From assembly GCA_902799355.1 (NCBI GenBank), contig CADCAG010000012.1, positions 1-64,000 of the forward strand: a stretch of DNA of 64,000 nucleotides, given 5' to 3'. Positions 52,585 to 61,223 of the stretch are shown piece by piece. This stretch comes from an uncultured Bacteroidales bacterium. GTDB taxonomy: Bacteria; Bacteroidota; Bacteroidia; Bacteroidales; Bacteroidaceae. The translations under genes were made by a program, and so were the position numbers. Under the pieces are notes generated by a model. That model was not told the origin of the DNA, made no database searches, and saw only the letters and a program-made list of their open reading frames with translations. Each line of letters starts with the position of its first letter. Position 1 is the first letter of the stretch.

Positions 52585-54068
52585 AATTGCAACAAGACGT
52601 CGATATGTTCGCGTGAATTACTCAGACGAGGCACCTTGTGCTGACCACCCAGTTTGCCTTTCAGCTTCAGCCAGTCATTAAACAAGTTAGGACGAGCTAC
52701 AACGATTTCAAGGTGTTGCAGCGTGATATCCTTGTAGCGCTTGGCTTCGTAGTCGCTGTTGATTTCCTGCAGCTTCTTATCCAGCAGGTCAGAGAATTGT
52801 GCCAAGTCACTTGGTGACTTGGAAAATTCGATGAGCCACTGATGGCGGCACTTGGCGTTAGCATCCATAAACACTGGAGCAGCAGTGTACTCCAAGACCT
52901 CTGCACCAGTCTGTTCACAGGCGTAGGCCAGTCCTTGTTCAGCATTATCTACTATCAGCTCCTCACCAAAGGCATTGATGAAGTGCTTGGTGCGACCAGA
53001 GATGAAGAACTTATAAGGATTGGTAGACGTAAACTGGATGGTGTCGCCAATCTCGTAGCGCCACAGTCCACAACTGGTCGAGATGACCATTGCGTAGTTC
53101 TTGCCCGTCTCGACACCCCACAAAGGAACAATGTCGCCTCCGTCCATGGGTCGGAACTCATAGAAGACCCCATAGTCCAGCATCAGCATCATGGCCTTGT
53201 CGGCAGGATCGTCCTGCAGTCCGAAGAATCCCTCGCTGGCGTTATAGGTCTCCATATAGTGCATATTGGGAGAGGTGATGAGCTGCTCATATTGCTTGCG
53301 ATAGGGCGTGAAGGCCACACCACCATGGAAGAACACCTCTATATTGGGCCACACCTCTTCCAGATGTTCCTTACCCGTCAGCTCCATCATGCAATTCAGC
53401 ACAGAGAGCATCCAGGAGGGTACGCCACTGATGTTGGTGACGTTCTTGTTCATCGCCTCACGGGCTATGCGCTCACGCTTTACCTCAAAGTCGCTCAGCA
53501 AGGCTGTCTCCTTCTTGGGTACGCGCACTAAGTTGACCAGCGGATTGATGTTCTCTATCAGGATGGCGCTGAGGTCACCCACCAGCGAACCGGCTACATT
53601 ATAGTTGGGCGCATGACTGCCACCGAGTATCAGTCCCTTGCCATCGAACATTCTCGATTTGGGATTGTTGCGGAGATACAGTGCCACCGAGTCGCGCCCG
53701 CCAGCATAGTGAATCTTCTGCAGACCCTCGTCGCTGACAGGGATGAACTTCGACTTGTCGTTTGTGGTTCCTGAAGACTTGGCATACCACCTGACACGTC
53801 CTGGCCACAGCACATCCTTCTCGCCATGACGCATGCGGTCAATGTCGCCCTTCAGTTCTTCATAGGTGTTGACAGGTACCATCGAGACGAACTGGTCATA
53901 GTCCTTGATATTGTCAAAGGCATGGTTTCTGCCGTATTCTGTATCTTTAGCGGTATGTATCAGATGATTCAGCACTGCATGCTGCAGCGCCTCTCCCCCA
54001 TTCAGATGCTTCTCCAAAGCCTTCTGACGGGGCTTAAACACATTTCCTATTATCTGAGTCAGACTCAT
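52566..54068 (-). CDS. GH3-family (auxin-responsive GH3-like) protein
   Basis: A 500-residue member of the ANL-type GH3 family. The adenylating motif is intact (YAKSSGTTNDKSKFIPVSDE), as are YNASEGFFGLQ and GLWRYEIGDTIQF. Plant GH3 enzymes join amino acids to acyl acids; bacterial substrates are unknown. The last residues (MKNEE) and the stop come from the simple repeat shared with the next gene. The start at 54068 follows a -7 box by 21 bases. Confidence 0.85.
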   Translation of the reverse strand: MSLTQIIGNVFKPRQKALEKHLNGGEALQHAVLNHLIHTAKDTEYGRNHAFDNIKDYDQFVSMVPVNTYEELKGDIDRMRHGEKDVLWPGRVRWYAKSSGTTNDKSKFIPVSDEGLQKIHYAGGRDSVALYLRNNPKSRMFDGKGLILGGSHAPNYNVAGSLVGDLSAILIENINPLVNLVRVPKKETALLSDFEVKRERIAREAMNKNVTNISGVPSWMLSVLNCMMELTGKEHLEEVWPNIEVFFHGGVAFTPYRKQYEQLITSPNMHYMETYNASEGFFGLQDDPADKAMMLMLDYGVFYEFRPMDGGDIVPLWGVETGKNYAMVISTSCGLWRYEIGDTIQFTSTNPYKFFISGRTKHFINAFGEELIVDNAEQGLAYACEQTGAEVLEYTAAPVFMDANAKCRHQWLIEFSKSPSDLAQFSDLLDKKLQEINSDYEAKRYKDITLQHLEIVVARPNLFNDWLKLKGKLGGQHKVPRLSNSREHIDVLLQLMKNEE

Positions 54069-54089
54069 AGTCGTACAAATATTTGCCTG

Positions 54090-54097
54090 CAAAGGTA
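54090..54097 (-). promoter_or_regulatory. promoter box TACCTTTG of the GH3 operon
   Basis: The minus strand reads TACCTTTG then CAGGC, 21 bases before the GH3-family ATG. Confidence 0.7.
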
Positions 54098-54149
54098 ATA
54101 CTTTTTTCTGAAACCACACATTTTCTCCTTACCTTTTAATAATAATAAG

Positions 54150-54185
54150 CAAAAAGCAGGCTGAAGCATGGTGACTTCAGCCTGC
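54150..54185 (-). terminator. terminator after the LRR gene
   Basis: An 11-bp perfect stem (GCAGGCTGAAG at 54156-54166 with 54175-54185) and an 8-base loop are followed on the minus strand by TTTTTGC. Confidence 0.8.
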
Positions 54186-54209
54186 AGTGATTATTTTAAA
54201 TATCCGTTT

Positions 54210-55934
54210 TTACTTCACTGTAACCTTGGCAGCTTTGTTACCCACTTGGATGATATAGGTGCCTGGAGCTACAGAGAATTTACCTGTATTTCCTGCTGTA
54301 GGAGTAACGGTAGTCATCAGCGCACCACCGATGGTATAGAGGCGTACCGTCTTGCCGGCAGCACCATCTACCCATATCTGGCCGTCCTTAGCCTGTACCT
54401 TCACGCCTTCGCCCTCTATGGTGGCAATGCCCGTAGCTGGGTCTTCCGTATAGAGGTTGGCCTCGTTAGCCCATCCAAAAGTGGCCTTCACCTCGGTATC
54501 TGCCGAAATATTGATGGTCAATACGTTATCCGTCAAGCCGCTCATCTTATCTTCGCCATTTACCGTCAGTGCAACGACCTTCCAGCCTTCTTCTGCGTCG
54601 ATATTCAGACTATGCTCAATGGTAGGTACTATCATCTTCATTTTCGAAAGTCCGTCAACAGAATAGGTAAATGAAACGGCATCCAAATAAGAACCAAACT
54701 TGAACTGCCCCCATACTTCATGTTCCTTATATTTAATCAAAGAAGAAAATGGTACATGTAATGTCACATTGCTTGTAGTCACACCTTGAAAGGCATTGCT
54801 ACCAGTTTCCGGCACTTCAGTAGGATAGCAATAAACGTCCTTGAGGCGAGTGCAACGATAGAAAGCATAATAACCAATACTCGTCACACTATTGGGAATG
54901 GTGATGGAGGTTAGGTCAAAGCAATTATAGAAAGCTTCCGGGCCAATACTCGTCACGCTGTTGGGGATGACGGTATTCTTACAACCAGCCACCAGCTTGT
55001 TACTTGCTGTTACAATAATGGCATTACAATTTTCTCGTGAATCATATTTTGTATTCCCTGATTCTACAACGATGGAGGTAAGCTTATAGCAACCAGTGAA
55101 AGCACTTTGGCCAATGCTCGTCACGCTGTTGGGAATGGTGATGGAGGTAAGGCCAGTGCAATAATAGAAAGCCTCAACACCAATACTCGTCACGCTGTTG
55201 GGGATGACGGTATTCTTACAACCAGCCACCAACTTGTTACTTGCTGTCTCAATAATGGCATTACAATTGTCTCGTGAATCATACTTCGTGTTCCCTGATT
55301 CTACAACGATGGATGTAAGGCCAGAACAGCCACCGAAAGCACCATCGCCAATACTCGTCACGCTGTTGGGAATGGTGATGGAGGTTAGGCCAGAGCAACC
55401 ATAGAAAGCAACAGTGCCAATACTCGTCACGCTGTTAGGAATCGTGACGGAGGTAAGGCCAGAGCAATTCATGAAAGCAGCACCGCCAATACTCGTCACG
55501 CTGTTGCCGATGGTGACGGAGGTAAGGCCAGAGCAACTTACGAAAGCATCTGCGTCAATACTCGTCACGCTGTTGGGAATGGTGATGGAGGTAAGGCCAG
55601 AGCAACCCTTGAAAGCAGCTACGCCAATACTCGTCACACTATTGGGGATGGTGACGGAGGTAAGACCAGAGCAATATAAAAAAGCATATTTGCCAATACT
55701 CGTCACGCTGTATTTTTCACCGCCATACGTAACTTCGGAGGGAATAACAACGGCGCCAGTATATTCGTTATTGTAAGAATCATACTTCTCACCTTTAAAC
55801 GTCACCTCAGCTGTTTTAGTATTTGCATTGAAATTATAATAAATTCCATCAACCTCAATGTCGGAGGCATACACATGAAGTCCCGCCATGCTCAGTAGCA
55901 CGGAAAGTAAAAGAGTAAAAGTTGTTTGTTTCAT
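54210..55934 (-). CDS. BspA-like leucine-rich-repeat surface protein
   Basis: A 574-residue protein with a signal peptide (cleavage after HVYAS near residue 24), about ten LRR_5 (BspA/TpLRR) repeats of 23 residues with the core [19 protein letters not shown] (residues 75-385), a linker, and a C-terminal sorting-like domain ([35 protein letters not shown]). BspA-type proteins mediate adhesion. Two nearly identical 45-residue blocks ([10 protein letters not shown] to [12 protein letters not shown]) indicate a recent internal duplication. Likely exported by a type IX-like route. Confidence 0.88.
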   Translation of the reverse strand: MKQTTFTLLLSVLLSMAGLHVYASDIEVDGIYYNFNANTKTAEVTFKGEKYDSYNNEYTGAVVIPSEVTYGGEKYSVTSIGKYAFLYCSGLTSVTIPNSVTSIGVAAFKGCSGLTSITIPNSVTSIDADAFVSCSGLTSVTIGNSVTSIGGAAFMNCSGLTSVTIPNSVTSIGTVAFYGCSGLTSITIPNSVTSIGDGAFGGCSGLTSIVVESGNTKYDSRDNCNAIIETASNKLVAGCKNTVIPNSVTSIGVEAFYYCTGLTSITIPNSVTSIGQSAFTGCYKLTSIVVESGNTKYDSRENCNAIIVTASNKLVAGCKNTVIPNSVTSIGPEAFYNCFDLTSITIPNSVTSIGYYAFYRCTRLKDVYCYPTEVPETGSNAFQGVTTSNVTLHVPFSSLIKYKEHEVWGQFKFGSYLDAVSFTYSVDGLSKMKMIVPTIEHSLNIDAEEGWKVVALTVNGEDKMSGLTDNVLTINISADTEVKATFGWANEANLYTEDPATGIATIEGEGVKVQAKDGQIWVDGAAGKTVRLYTIGGALMTTVTPTAGNTGKFSVAPGTYIIQVGNKAAKVTVK

Positions 55935-55957
55935 AATGTTGTTGTTTTAAGTTGTTA

Positions 55958-56644
55958 TTAAGTTGTTATTTGTTCTTTCTTTTTTTTGATAACTTCTTCT
56001 GCCTTTTTGAACACATAACCAATAAACTTGTCACCAGCTTTGCCTGCTGCTTTCCTACCTACATTCTTGAGAGCTTCGATTCCAAACTCTTTACAACATT
56101 CGAGCAATGTCGTAGGTAAATCAATATCTGTGTCTTTGACAGATTCTTTTATTCTTGCCAGACGGTCTTTGTCATTCAGACCAAAGTAATTCAGTAAGAA
56201 CTCCAAATCCTTCCAAGGTAATGACACAATATTTGGATTAAAAGACGTGTCAGCAAAACGTCCATCTCTCATCAACAAGTCGTTAATGTAGAGACGGAAA
56301 AGTTTGTCGCTAATGGCAAATTGAATTCTATGGTTATCCGTAACGCGGAATGAGCCTTTGTCTAAAAATTGAATAAATGCGACTTTGTATTGGTCGCCAT
56401 TATCTTGTGACAGGTAGCGTAAGGTAGCCTCATAGCGTAGTCTTTTTATCTTAGTTTCAGGAATGTGCAACAAAAGACTAATTTGGAAGTCTGTTTTATC
56501 GTTAAGGCCAGCTCTTAACATTTCATGGAATAAAGCCACCTCATAATCATTCTTGGTCATAGAGCCAAAGCGATTAATGCAGATATTTATAAAATCATCT
56601 TTCTGTGAGCTTTCCCAAGGGTATTCAGACTGCAGATTCATCAT
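55958..56644 (-). CDS. hypothetical protein, unrecognised family
   Basis: A 228-residue soluble protein starting MMNLQSEYPWESSQKDDFIN. It is rich in charged helices, with a C-terminal amphipathic segment (VGRKAAGKAGDKFIGYVFKK) and a Lys-rich tail. No motif identifies a function. The gene lies 23 bases upstream of the LRR gene on the same strand, with an AAGTTGTTATT repeat between them, and has a leader of about 350 bases with several hairpins. Its composition is AT-richer than the neighbours, suggesting acquisition. Confidence 0.6.
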   Translation of the reverse strand: MMNLQSEYPWESSQKDDFINICINRFGSMTKNDYEVALFHEMLRAGLNDKTDFQISLLLHIPETKIKRLRYEATLRYLSQDNGDQYKVAFIQFLDKGSFRVTDNHRIQFAISDKLFRLYINDLLMRDGRFADTSFNPNIVSLPWKDLEFLLNYFGLNDKDRLARIKESVKDTDIDLPTTLLECCKEFGIEALKNVGRKAAGKAGDKFIGYVFKKAEEVIKKKKEQITT

Positions 56645-56993
56645 ATTACTCTTTTATGTTGCCTACAAACACCACAAAATAGGCTATTACTTGTTCGTTT
56701 TAGGTTCAGCTTATGATACAAAAAAGGCGTAGGTGTCTGCTTCTCTGCCTATCCTGGCATCTTGGGCCTTCGCATTGCCTCGCCACACAGGATAGACAAC
56801 GCTTATCAGCCCACGCCAGAACGAACTATATATAATGAGTTATATAGAAACGCTCAACGTAGACGTCTCGGTTGTCATCTGTCTGCTGTGGCTATGAAGT
56901 TGCGAAGTTCAAGATGCACAACGACAGACGTTCGAAAACGTCTTTCTCATAAAATAAGACCGCCCGCTTTGCCCCTAAGGACTAACAAGCGAT
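56645..56993 (-). other. 350-base structured leader or small RNA
   Basis: Between the promoter box at 56998-57005 and the hypothetical gene there is no reading frame but several perfect hairpins: AGACGTT-CGAA-AACGTCT (56926-56943), CTATATA/TATATAG (56826-56847) and CTATCCTG/CAGGATAG (56749-56795), and on the minus strand a T6 run at 56725-56720. A free RNA of about 270 bases or a regulatory leader are both possible. I match it to no known family. Confidence 0.45.
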
Positions 56994-56997
56994 AGTG

Positions 56998-57005
56998 CAA
57001 AGATA
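56998..57005 (-). promoter_or_regulatory. promoter box TATCTTTG
   Basis: The minus strand reads TATCTTTG then CACTATCG, upstream of the structured leader. Confidence 0.6.
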
Positions 57006-57060
57006 GAGAATAATTTTGAAACGACAAAGAATTGCAGAAAATATTTTTTTTGCAAATAGA

Positions 57061-57364
57061 CCTAACATCCCTAACATTAATCTTCTGAAACCACGATGCA
57101 CAGGGCGTTTGAGAGTACCGGCAAGTTGGCCAGACCTAACATCAGACCTAACGTGATGCCAGACCCACAGAAGAAAACTTGTAGTTCGCTGATTTTGGTT
57201 GTCAGTTTTCTGTCTTTCGACTAGATCAAGTTGACGGGTTAATTGGAAGATGTTACCTTTTATGTTAGGTATCACGTTAGGTCTGATGTTAGGTCTACAG
57301 AAATAAATAACTTTGTAATTATTTGTATTACAAAAATTTGCAAACACCATGTTAGGTTGTTAGG
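57061..57364. repeat. CCTAAC/GTTAGG inverted word array
   Basis: CCTAAC-type words occur at 57061, 57069, 57135 and 57147; the complement GTTAGG occurs at 57264, 57276, 57288, 57351 and 57359. The parts 57133-57161 and 57267-57295 are near-perfect inverted copies about 29 bases long. No convincing gene lies between the arms. Confidence 0.7.
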
Positions 57365-57399
57365 TCTATTTAGAAATCTTCCTAGAGAGGAAGTAAAAA

Positions 57400-57451
57400 T
57401 ACAGCTGATACAGACGCGTATTAGCCTAAGCCAGCGCTGTATCAGTTGTAT
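57400..57451. repeat. dyad related to the virE-upstream dyad
   Basis: ATACAGCTGATAC (57400-57412) and GTATCAGTTGTAT (57439-57451) are inverted with one mismatch over 13 bases, and share their sequence with the arms of the dyad at 46201-46301. It lies 34 bases upstream of the end of rnc. Confidence 0.7.
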
Positions 57452-57484
57452 CTGAGTGTCAAGAGTAACTGATTTGCTCGCGTA

Positions 57485-58489
57485 TTAGCTGTCCTGAAAG
57501 GCTGCTGCCTCAGCTTCTGCGATGATTTCCTCGCGAGACTTCTCACGAGGAGTAGCGCTGATGTCATCAAGCGTCAGCTCGTCGAGGACCGTTTGTGGCG
57601 ACTGAATCGCCACACGTTCTGGCTCTTCTGTTTTCTCTTGTTCTACGATGAAGTCGGGATTCTCCAGCTTCTCCAAGTCGGGGGCAGCCATCACGGGCTC
57701 CTCCTCCATCTTAGTACGGTCAGCCTTGACGGCAAAGATGGCGTCAATGAACTGAGGCTCACGACGCAGACGCTGAAGCGTTCCCTTGCTGGCTTTCTGT
57801 TGGCTCTCTTTCTTGGAGAAACCAGTACCTTTCTCGCCCTCCAAGCCTTCTATGAATACCTGGACGGTGAATACGGGACTACCATTCTCGTCGCGTGTCT
57901 GCTCCAGATCGCGAAACTCCATCTTGACACGATTCTTCTGACTCCATTCGAGCAGCTTCGACTTGAAGTTAACCTCCTTATAGGCCACCTTGTCGATGTT
58001 GATGAGTTGTGTCAAGATGCGTTTTTCCATAAAGCGCATACACGCGCTGTATCCGCGGTCTAGGTAGATGGCTCCCACCAGCGCCTCGAAGGCATTGCCA
58101 TTCATGTAGCTGTTATGGGAATTGGAGTGACCTGAAGACAGGATGAGCTGGTCGAGTCCCATCTCCTTGGCGAGTTTCCCTAAGGTCTCACGACTGACGA
58201 GTTTGGAACGGGTATTGGTGAGGAAGCCCTCGCGCTTACCCTCGAAATGGCGGTAGACGATGTCGCCAACGACAGCATCCAGCACGGCATCACCCAGGAA
58301 TTCCAGACGTTCGTTGTTTTGCGGACGTCCTTTCTCGTTACGTCGCCCTACACTCTTGTGCAACAGGGCTTGCTTGTAGAGGCTGATGTTGTGGGGATAG
58401 AAGCCAAGAATACGGTAAAGAGCAGAAAAAAGCTCCTTCTCCTTGCGGAAAGGGAGCTTTATGCTGTCAATGATATTGTTAACCCACAT
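57485..58489 (-). CDS. rnc: ribonuclease III
   Basis: A 334-residue double-strand-specific RNase. The catalytic signature ERLEFLGDAVLDAVVGD (about residues 58-75) and the second acidic site NAFEALVGAIYLDRG are intact, followed by a dsRNA-binding domain (about 175-245). An acidic 90-residue C-terminal extension is longer than in E. coli RNase III (226 residues). The start at 58489 (MWVNNIIDS) lies inside the fabF end (11-base overlap); acpP-fabF-rnc is a usual Bacteroidota order. Confidence 0.93.
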   Translation of the reverse strand: MWVNNIIDSIKLPFRKEKELFSALYRILGFYPHNISLYKQALLHKSVGRRNEKGRPQNNERLEFLGDAVLDAVVGDIVYRHFEGKREGFLTNTRSKLVSRETLGKLAKEMGLDQLILSSGHSNSHNSYMNGNAFEALVGAIYLDRGYSACMRFMEKRILTQLINIDKVAYKEVNFKSKLLEWSQKNRVKMEFRDLEQTRDENGSPVFTVQVFIEGLEGEKGTGFSKKESQQKASKGTLQRLRREPQFIDAIFAVKADRTKMEEEPVMAAPDLEKLENPDFIVEQEKTEEPERVAIQSPQTVLDELTLDDISATPREKSREEIIAEAEAAAFQDS

Positions 58490-59675
58490 ACTTTTTGAAT
58501 ACCACACAGGCATTGTGACCGCCAAAGCCGAAGGTGTTGCTGAGACCAGCACGAACCTCGCGCTTCTGGGCCTTGTTGAATGTGAAGTTCAGATTGTAGT
58601 CAATCTCTGGATCATCGTCGCCCTCCTCGTGGTTGGCACCCAGCAGGTGACCGGTCATAGACTTGGTAGAAGAGATGTTCAGCTTGAAGGCTGCATCGCC
58701 GAAGACTTCCTTGATGGCCTTAGCCTCAGAGATGTCACCAACGTGGGTAGAAGTACCATGAACGTTGATATAGTCAATCTCGTCGGGCTGCATGCCAGCA
58801 TCCTCCAGCGCGTTCTGCATCACGAGCTTAGCGCCCAGACCCTCGGGGTGAGAAGCGGTAATGTGGTGAGCATCAGCGCTCATACCAGCACCAACCATCT
58901 CAGCATAGATCTTAGCACCACGAGCCTTAGCGTGCTCCAGCTCCTCGAGAATCAAGCAACCAGAACCCTCGGCCATGATGAATCCGTCGCGGCTAGCGCT
59001 GAACGGACGGCTGGCCTTCTCGGGCTCGTCGTTACGTGTTGAGAGGGCGTGCATAGCATTGAAACCACCTACACCAGTAGCGCAGATAGCTGCCTCAGCA
59101 CCACCAGCAACGATAGCGTTAGCCTTACCCAGACGAATCAGGTTGAAGGCGTCAGCCAGTGCGTTTGATGAAGAAGCACAGGCAGAAGCGGTGATGTAGT
59201 TGGGACCATGGAAGCCGTACATGATAGAAATCTGTCCGGCAGCGATGTCGGCAATCATCTTAGGGATGAAGAAGGGGTTGAACTTAGGACCATCGGCTTC
59301 GTGCTGGCCATAGTACTTCACCTCGTCCTCGAAGGTCTTGATACCACCGATACCTACACCATAAACTACACCAATGCGGTTCTTGTCCTCTGTCTCCAGA
59401 TCCATGCCGCTATCTTCAACGGCCTGCTTGGCAGCAATCAGGGCCAGCTGGGTGTAGCGGTCCATCTTGCGAGCCTCTTTACGATCCAGATAGTCGTTCA
59501 CGTTGAGGTTCTTGACCTCACAAGCGAACTTAGTCTTAAATAATTCTGTATCGAAACTTGTAATAGGTGCTGCACCACTGACTCCGTCGAGCAGGTTCTT
59601 CCACATCTCTTCAGGAGTGTTGCCCACGGGAGTTACAGCTCCCAGACCTGTTACAACTACTCTTTTTAATTCCAT
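58479..59675 (-). CDS. fabF: beta-ketoacyl-ACP synthase II with internal deletion
   Basis: A 398-residue condensing enzyme of fatty acid synthesis. Cys166 (TASACASS), His306 (NVHGTSTHVGD), Lys338 and His343 (STKSMTGHLLGA) are present. Right after GHLLGA the expected helix and strand (an AGAVEA...VPPT type segment of about 22 residues) are missing and the sequence continues NHEEGDDDPEIDYNLNFTFN. The frame is kept; usual length is about 420. The missing part packs under the active site, so activity is doubtful. Either a real deletion, with another FabF or FabB in the genome, or a sequence error. Confidence 0.9.
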   Translation of the reverse strand: MELKRVVVTGLGAVTPVGNTPEEMWKNLLDGVSGAAPITSFDTELFKTKFACEVKNLNVNDYLDRKEARKMDRYTQLALIAAKQAVEDSGMDLETEDKNRIGVVYGVGIGGIKTFEDEVKYYGQHEADGPKFNPFFIPKMIADIAAGQISIMYGFHGPNYITASACASSSNALADAFNLIRLGKANAIVAGGAEAAICATGVGGFNAMHALSTRNDEPEKASRPFSASRDGFIMAEGSGCLILEELEHAKARGAKIYAEMVGAGMSADAHHITASHPEGLGAKLVMQNALEDAGMQPDEIDYINVHGTSTHVGDISEAKAIKEVFGDAAFKLNISSTKSMTGHLLGANHEEGDDDPEIDYNLNFTFNKAQKREVRAGLSNTFGFGGHNACVVFKKYVG

Positions 59676-59739
59676 ATGCTAACAATAAAGCATAATGGTT
59701 GCTTCTGGTAGGAAGCAACCATTATGTTTTGTAAAAAAT

Positions 59740-59976
59740 TTATTTTGCGTTCTCCTCGATGTATGCGATAGCGTCGCCAACAGTACCGATCTTCTCAGCC
59801 TTGTCGTCGGGGATAGAGATACCGAACTCCTTCTCGAACTCCATGATGAGCTCAACGGTATCCAGAGAGTCTGCACCAAGGTCGTTAGTGAAACTTGCTT
59901 CGGGCTTAACCTCTGCTTCATCAACACCGAGTTTGTCTACGATAATAGCCTTTACTTTGCTTTCAATTTCTGACAT
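59740..59976 (-). CDS. acpP: acyl carrier protein
   Basis: A 78-residue acidic four-helix protein that carries acyl chains on phosphopantetheine at Ser37 ([11 protein letters not shown]). Length and sequence are typical. The start at 59976 (MSEIESK) follows a leader of about 70 bases. It is first in acpP-fabF-rnc; fabF follows after 64 bases in which a TTGCTTCC.../GGAAGCAA hairpin (59699-59719) can be drawn. Confidence 0.96.
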   Translation of the reverse strand: MSEIESKVKAIIVDKLGVDEAEVKPEASFTNDLGADSLDTVELIMEFEKEFGISIPDDKAEKIGTVGDAIAYIEENAK

Positions 59977-60051
59977 AATTGTTCTAATTAAAATGTTAAT
60001 AATTGATATCTTTTTTACCTTAACAGCAACCAATGAGTCGCTTAGCGGGTG

Positions 60052-60059
60052 CAAAGTAA
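60052..60059 (-). promoter_or_regulatory. acpP promoter, weak -7 box TTACTTTG
   Basis: The minus strand reads TTACTTTG then CACCC, one base off the TAnnTTTG consensus, 76 bases upstream of acpP. Confidence 0.45.
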
Positions 60060-60122
60060 CACATTTTTATTGACTTACGCAAATTTTAAGAGCAAAAATC
60101 TGCATCACATTGCACAATCACC

Positions 60123-61214
60123 CTACACTTGTGCAACTTTTTGGTCTATTTTCTCCCTTCTGAGTGGATAATTGTTGCGAAGTTGTTCAAATTGCGAAGC
60201 GTCAGCTTTCAGTTTTTGACTGTCATCCATAGGGTTATACAAATCGAGTGGACTTCCCGTATAGTGGAAATCGTCTGGCAGAGTGGGTAGCGCTATCGGT
60301 TCTGGATGAGGAAGACCGAAATGCTGACAGATAGCATCGATGACCATGTTGTCGGCATTCACCTTACCATCCGCAGAATATCCAGCGATATGAGGGGTGC
60401 CTATGAAGACTTTCTCAAGCAGGGCGGCATCCGGATGAGGCTCGTTTTCCCATACATCTATGACGGCATCGCGCACACGGCCCTCTTCTAAAGCCTTGAG
60501 GAGTGCCTGGTTATCAACCACTTCGCCACGGCTGGTATTTATAATATAAGGTACGCGCGACAGACGTCGGAAGAAGTCCTCATCAGCCAGATGCCAGGTG
60601 GCATACTGTCCTTCGCGGGTCAAAGGGACATGGAAAGTAATGACATCGCAGCGTCTCTCGATTTCGTCGAGAGAGACAAATAACCGCTCGTTCAGACCCC
60701 TGTCGTCCCCAATTCGCAACGCCACACTTTGACTATGGTCAAAGAACTTAGGGGACAATGTTGCCAACGGTGGGTCGCAGACCAGTACCTGCATGCCCAA
60801 TCGTTCTGCTACCGCTTTGACCTTGCTGCCCACATGTCCACAACCTACGATGCCGATGGTAGACTGGCGGAGTGAGAGACCTTTCTGCTGTTCGAGCAAC
60901 AGCAGGGTACACTCCAGATACTGTGCCACTGAGCCAGAGTTGCAGCCAGGACAGTTGGTCCAGCGGATACCTGCTTTGTCAAGCCATTGGGTATCGATAT
61001 GGTCGTAGCCGATGGTGGCTGTTACCACCAGCCGTACCTTACTACCCTCCAGTAGTTGCTGATTACAGCGGGTGCGCGTCCTGACCACCAGCACGTCAGC
61101 ATCTCTGACATCATCAGCTGTAATGGCGGCACCACTGAGAAAGACGACCTCGTCAGCAAGCTGGCAGATCGTCTCTCGGATATACGGTATCTTGTCGTCA
61201 ACAACTATCTTCAT
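60123..61214 (-). CDS. pdxB: erythronate-4-phosphate dehydrogenase
   Basis: A 363-residue D-isomer-specific 2-hydroxyacid dehydrogenase for pyridoxal phosphate synthesis. NAD motif GIVGCGHVGSKV, catalytic Arg region (TSRGEVVDNQAL), DVWENEP and the His in GTPHIAGYSADGK fit PdxB, as does NCPGCNSGSVAQY; the C-terminal dimer domain is present. It begins 9 bases after the rseP stop on the same strand and may be co-transcribed with rimM-dxr-rseP. Confidence 0.88.
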   Translation of the reverse strand: MKIVVDDKIPYIRETICQLADEVVFLSGAAITADDVRDADVLVVRTRTRCNQQLLEGSKVRLVVTATIGYDHIDTQWLDKAGIRWTNCPGCNSGSVAQYLECTLLLLEQQKGLSLRQSTIGIVGCGHVGSKVKAVAERLGMQVLVCDPPLATLSPKFFDHSQSVALRIGDDRGLNERLFVSLDEIERRCDVITFHVPLTREGQYATWHLADEDFFRRLSRVPYIINTSRGEVVDNQALLKALEEGRVRDAVIDVWENEPHPDAALLEKVFIGTPHIAGYSADGKVNADNMVIDAICQHFGLPHPEPIALPTLPDDFHYTGSPLDLYNPMDDSQKLKADASQFEQLRNNYPLRREKIDQKVAQV

Positions 61215-61223
61215 GACAACAGT

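Noticed and set aside
54840-55720. Regular repeats that look CRISPR-like
   Set aside because: Period of 69 bases and continuous reading frame: they encode 23-residue leucine-rich repeats.
56749-56993. Retron-type non-coding RNA
   Set aside because: No reverse transcriptase gene is adjacent and the stems do not form the flanking a1/a2 pair of retrons.
56982-57350. 122-codon frame across the CCTAAC/GTTAGG locus
   Set aside because: Its residues such as PNIRPNVIPN simply translate the repeat words, and it has no family match or start context.
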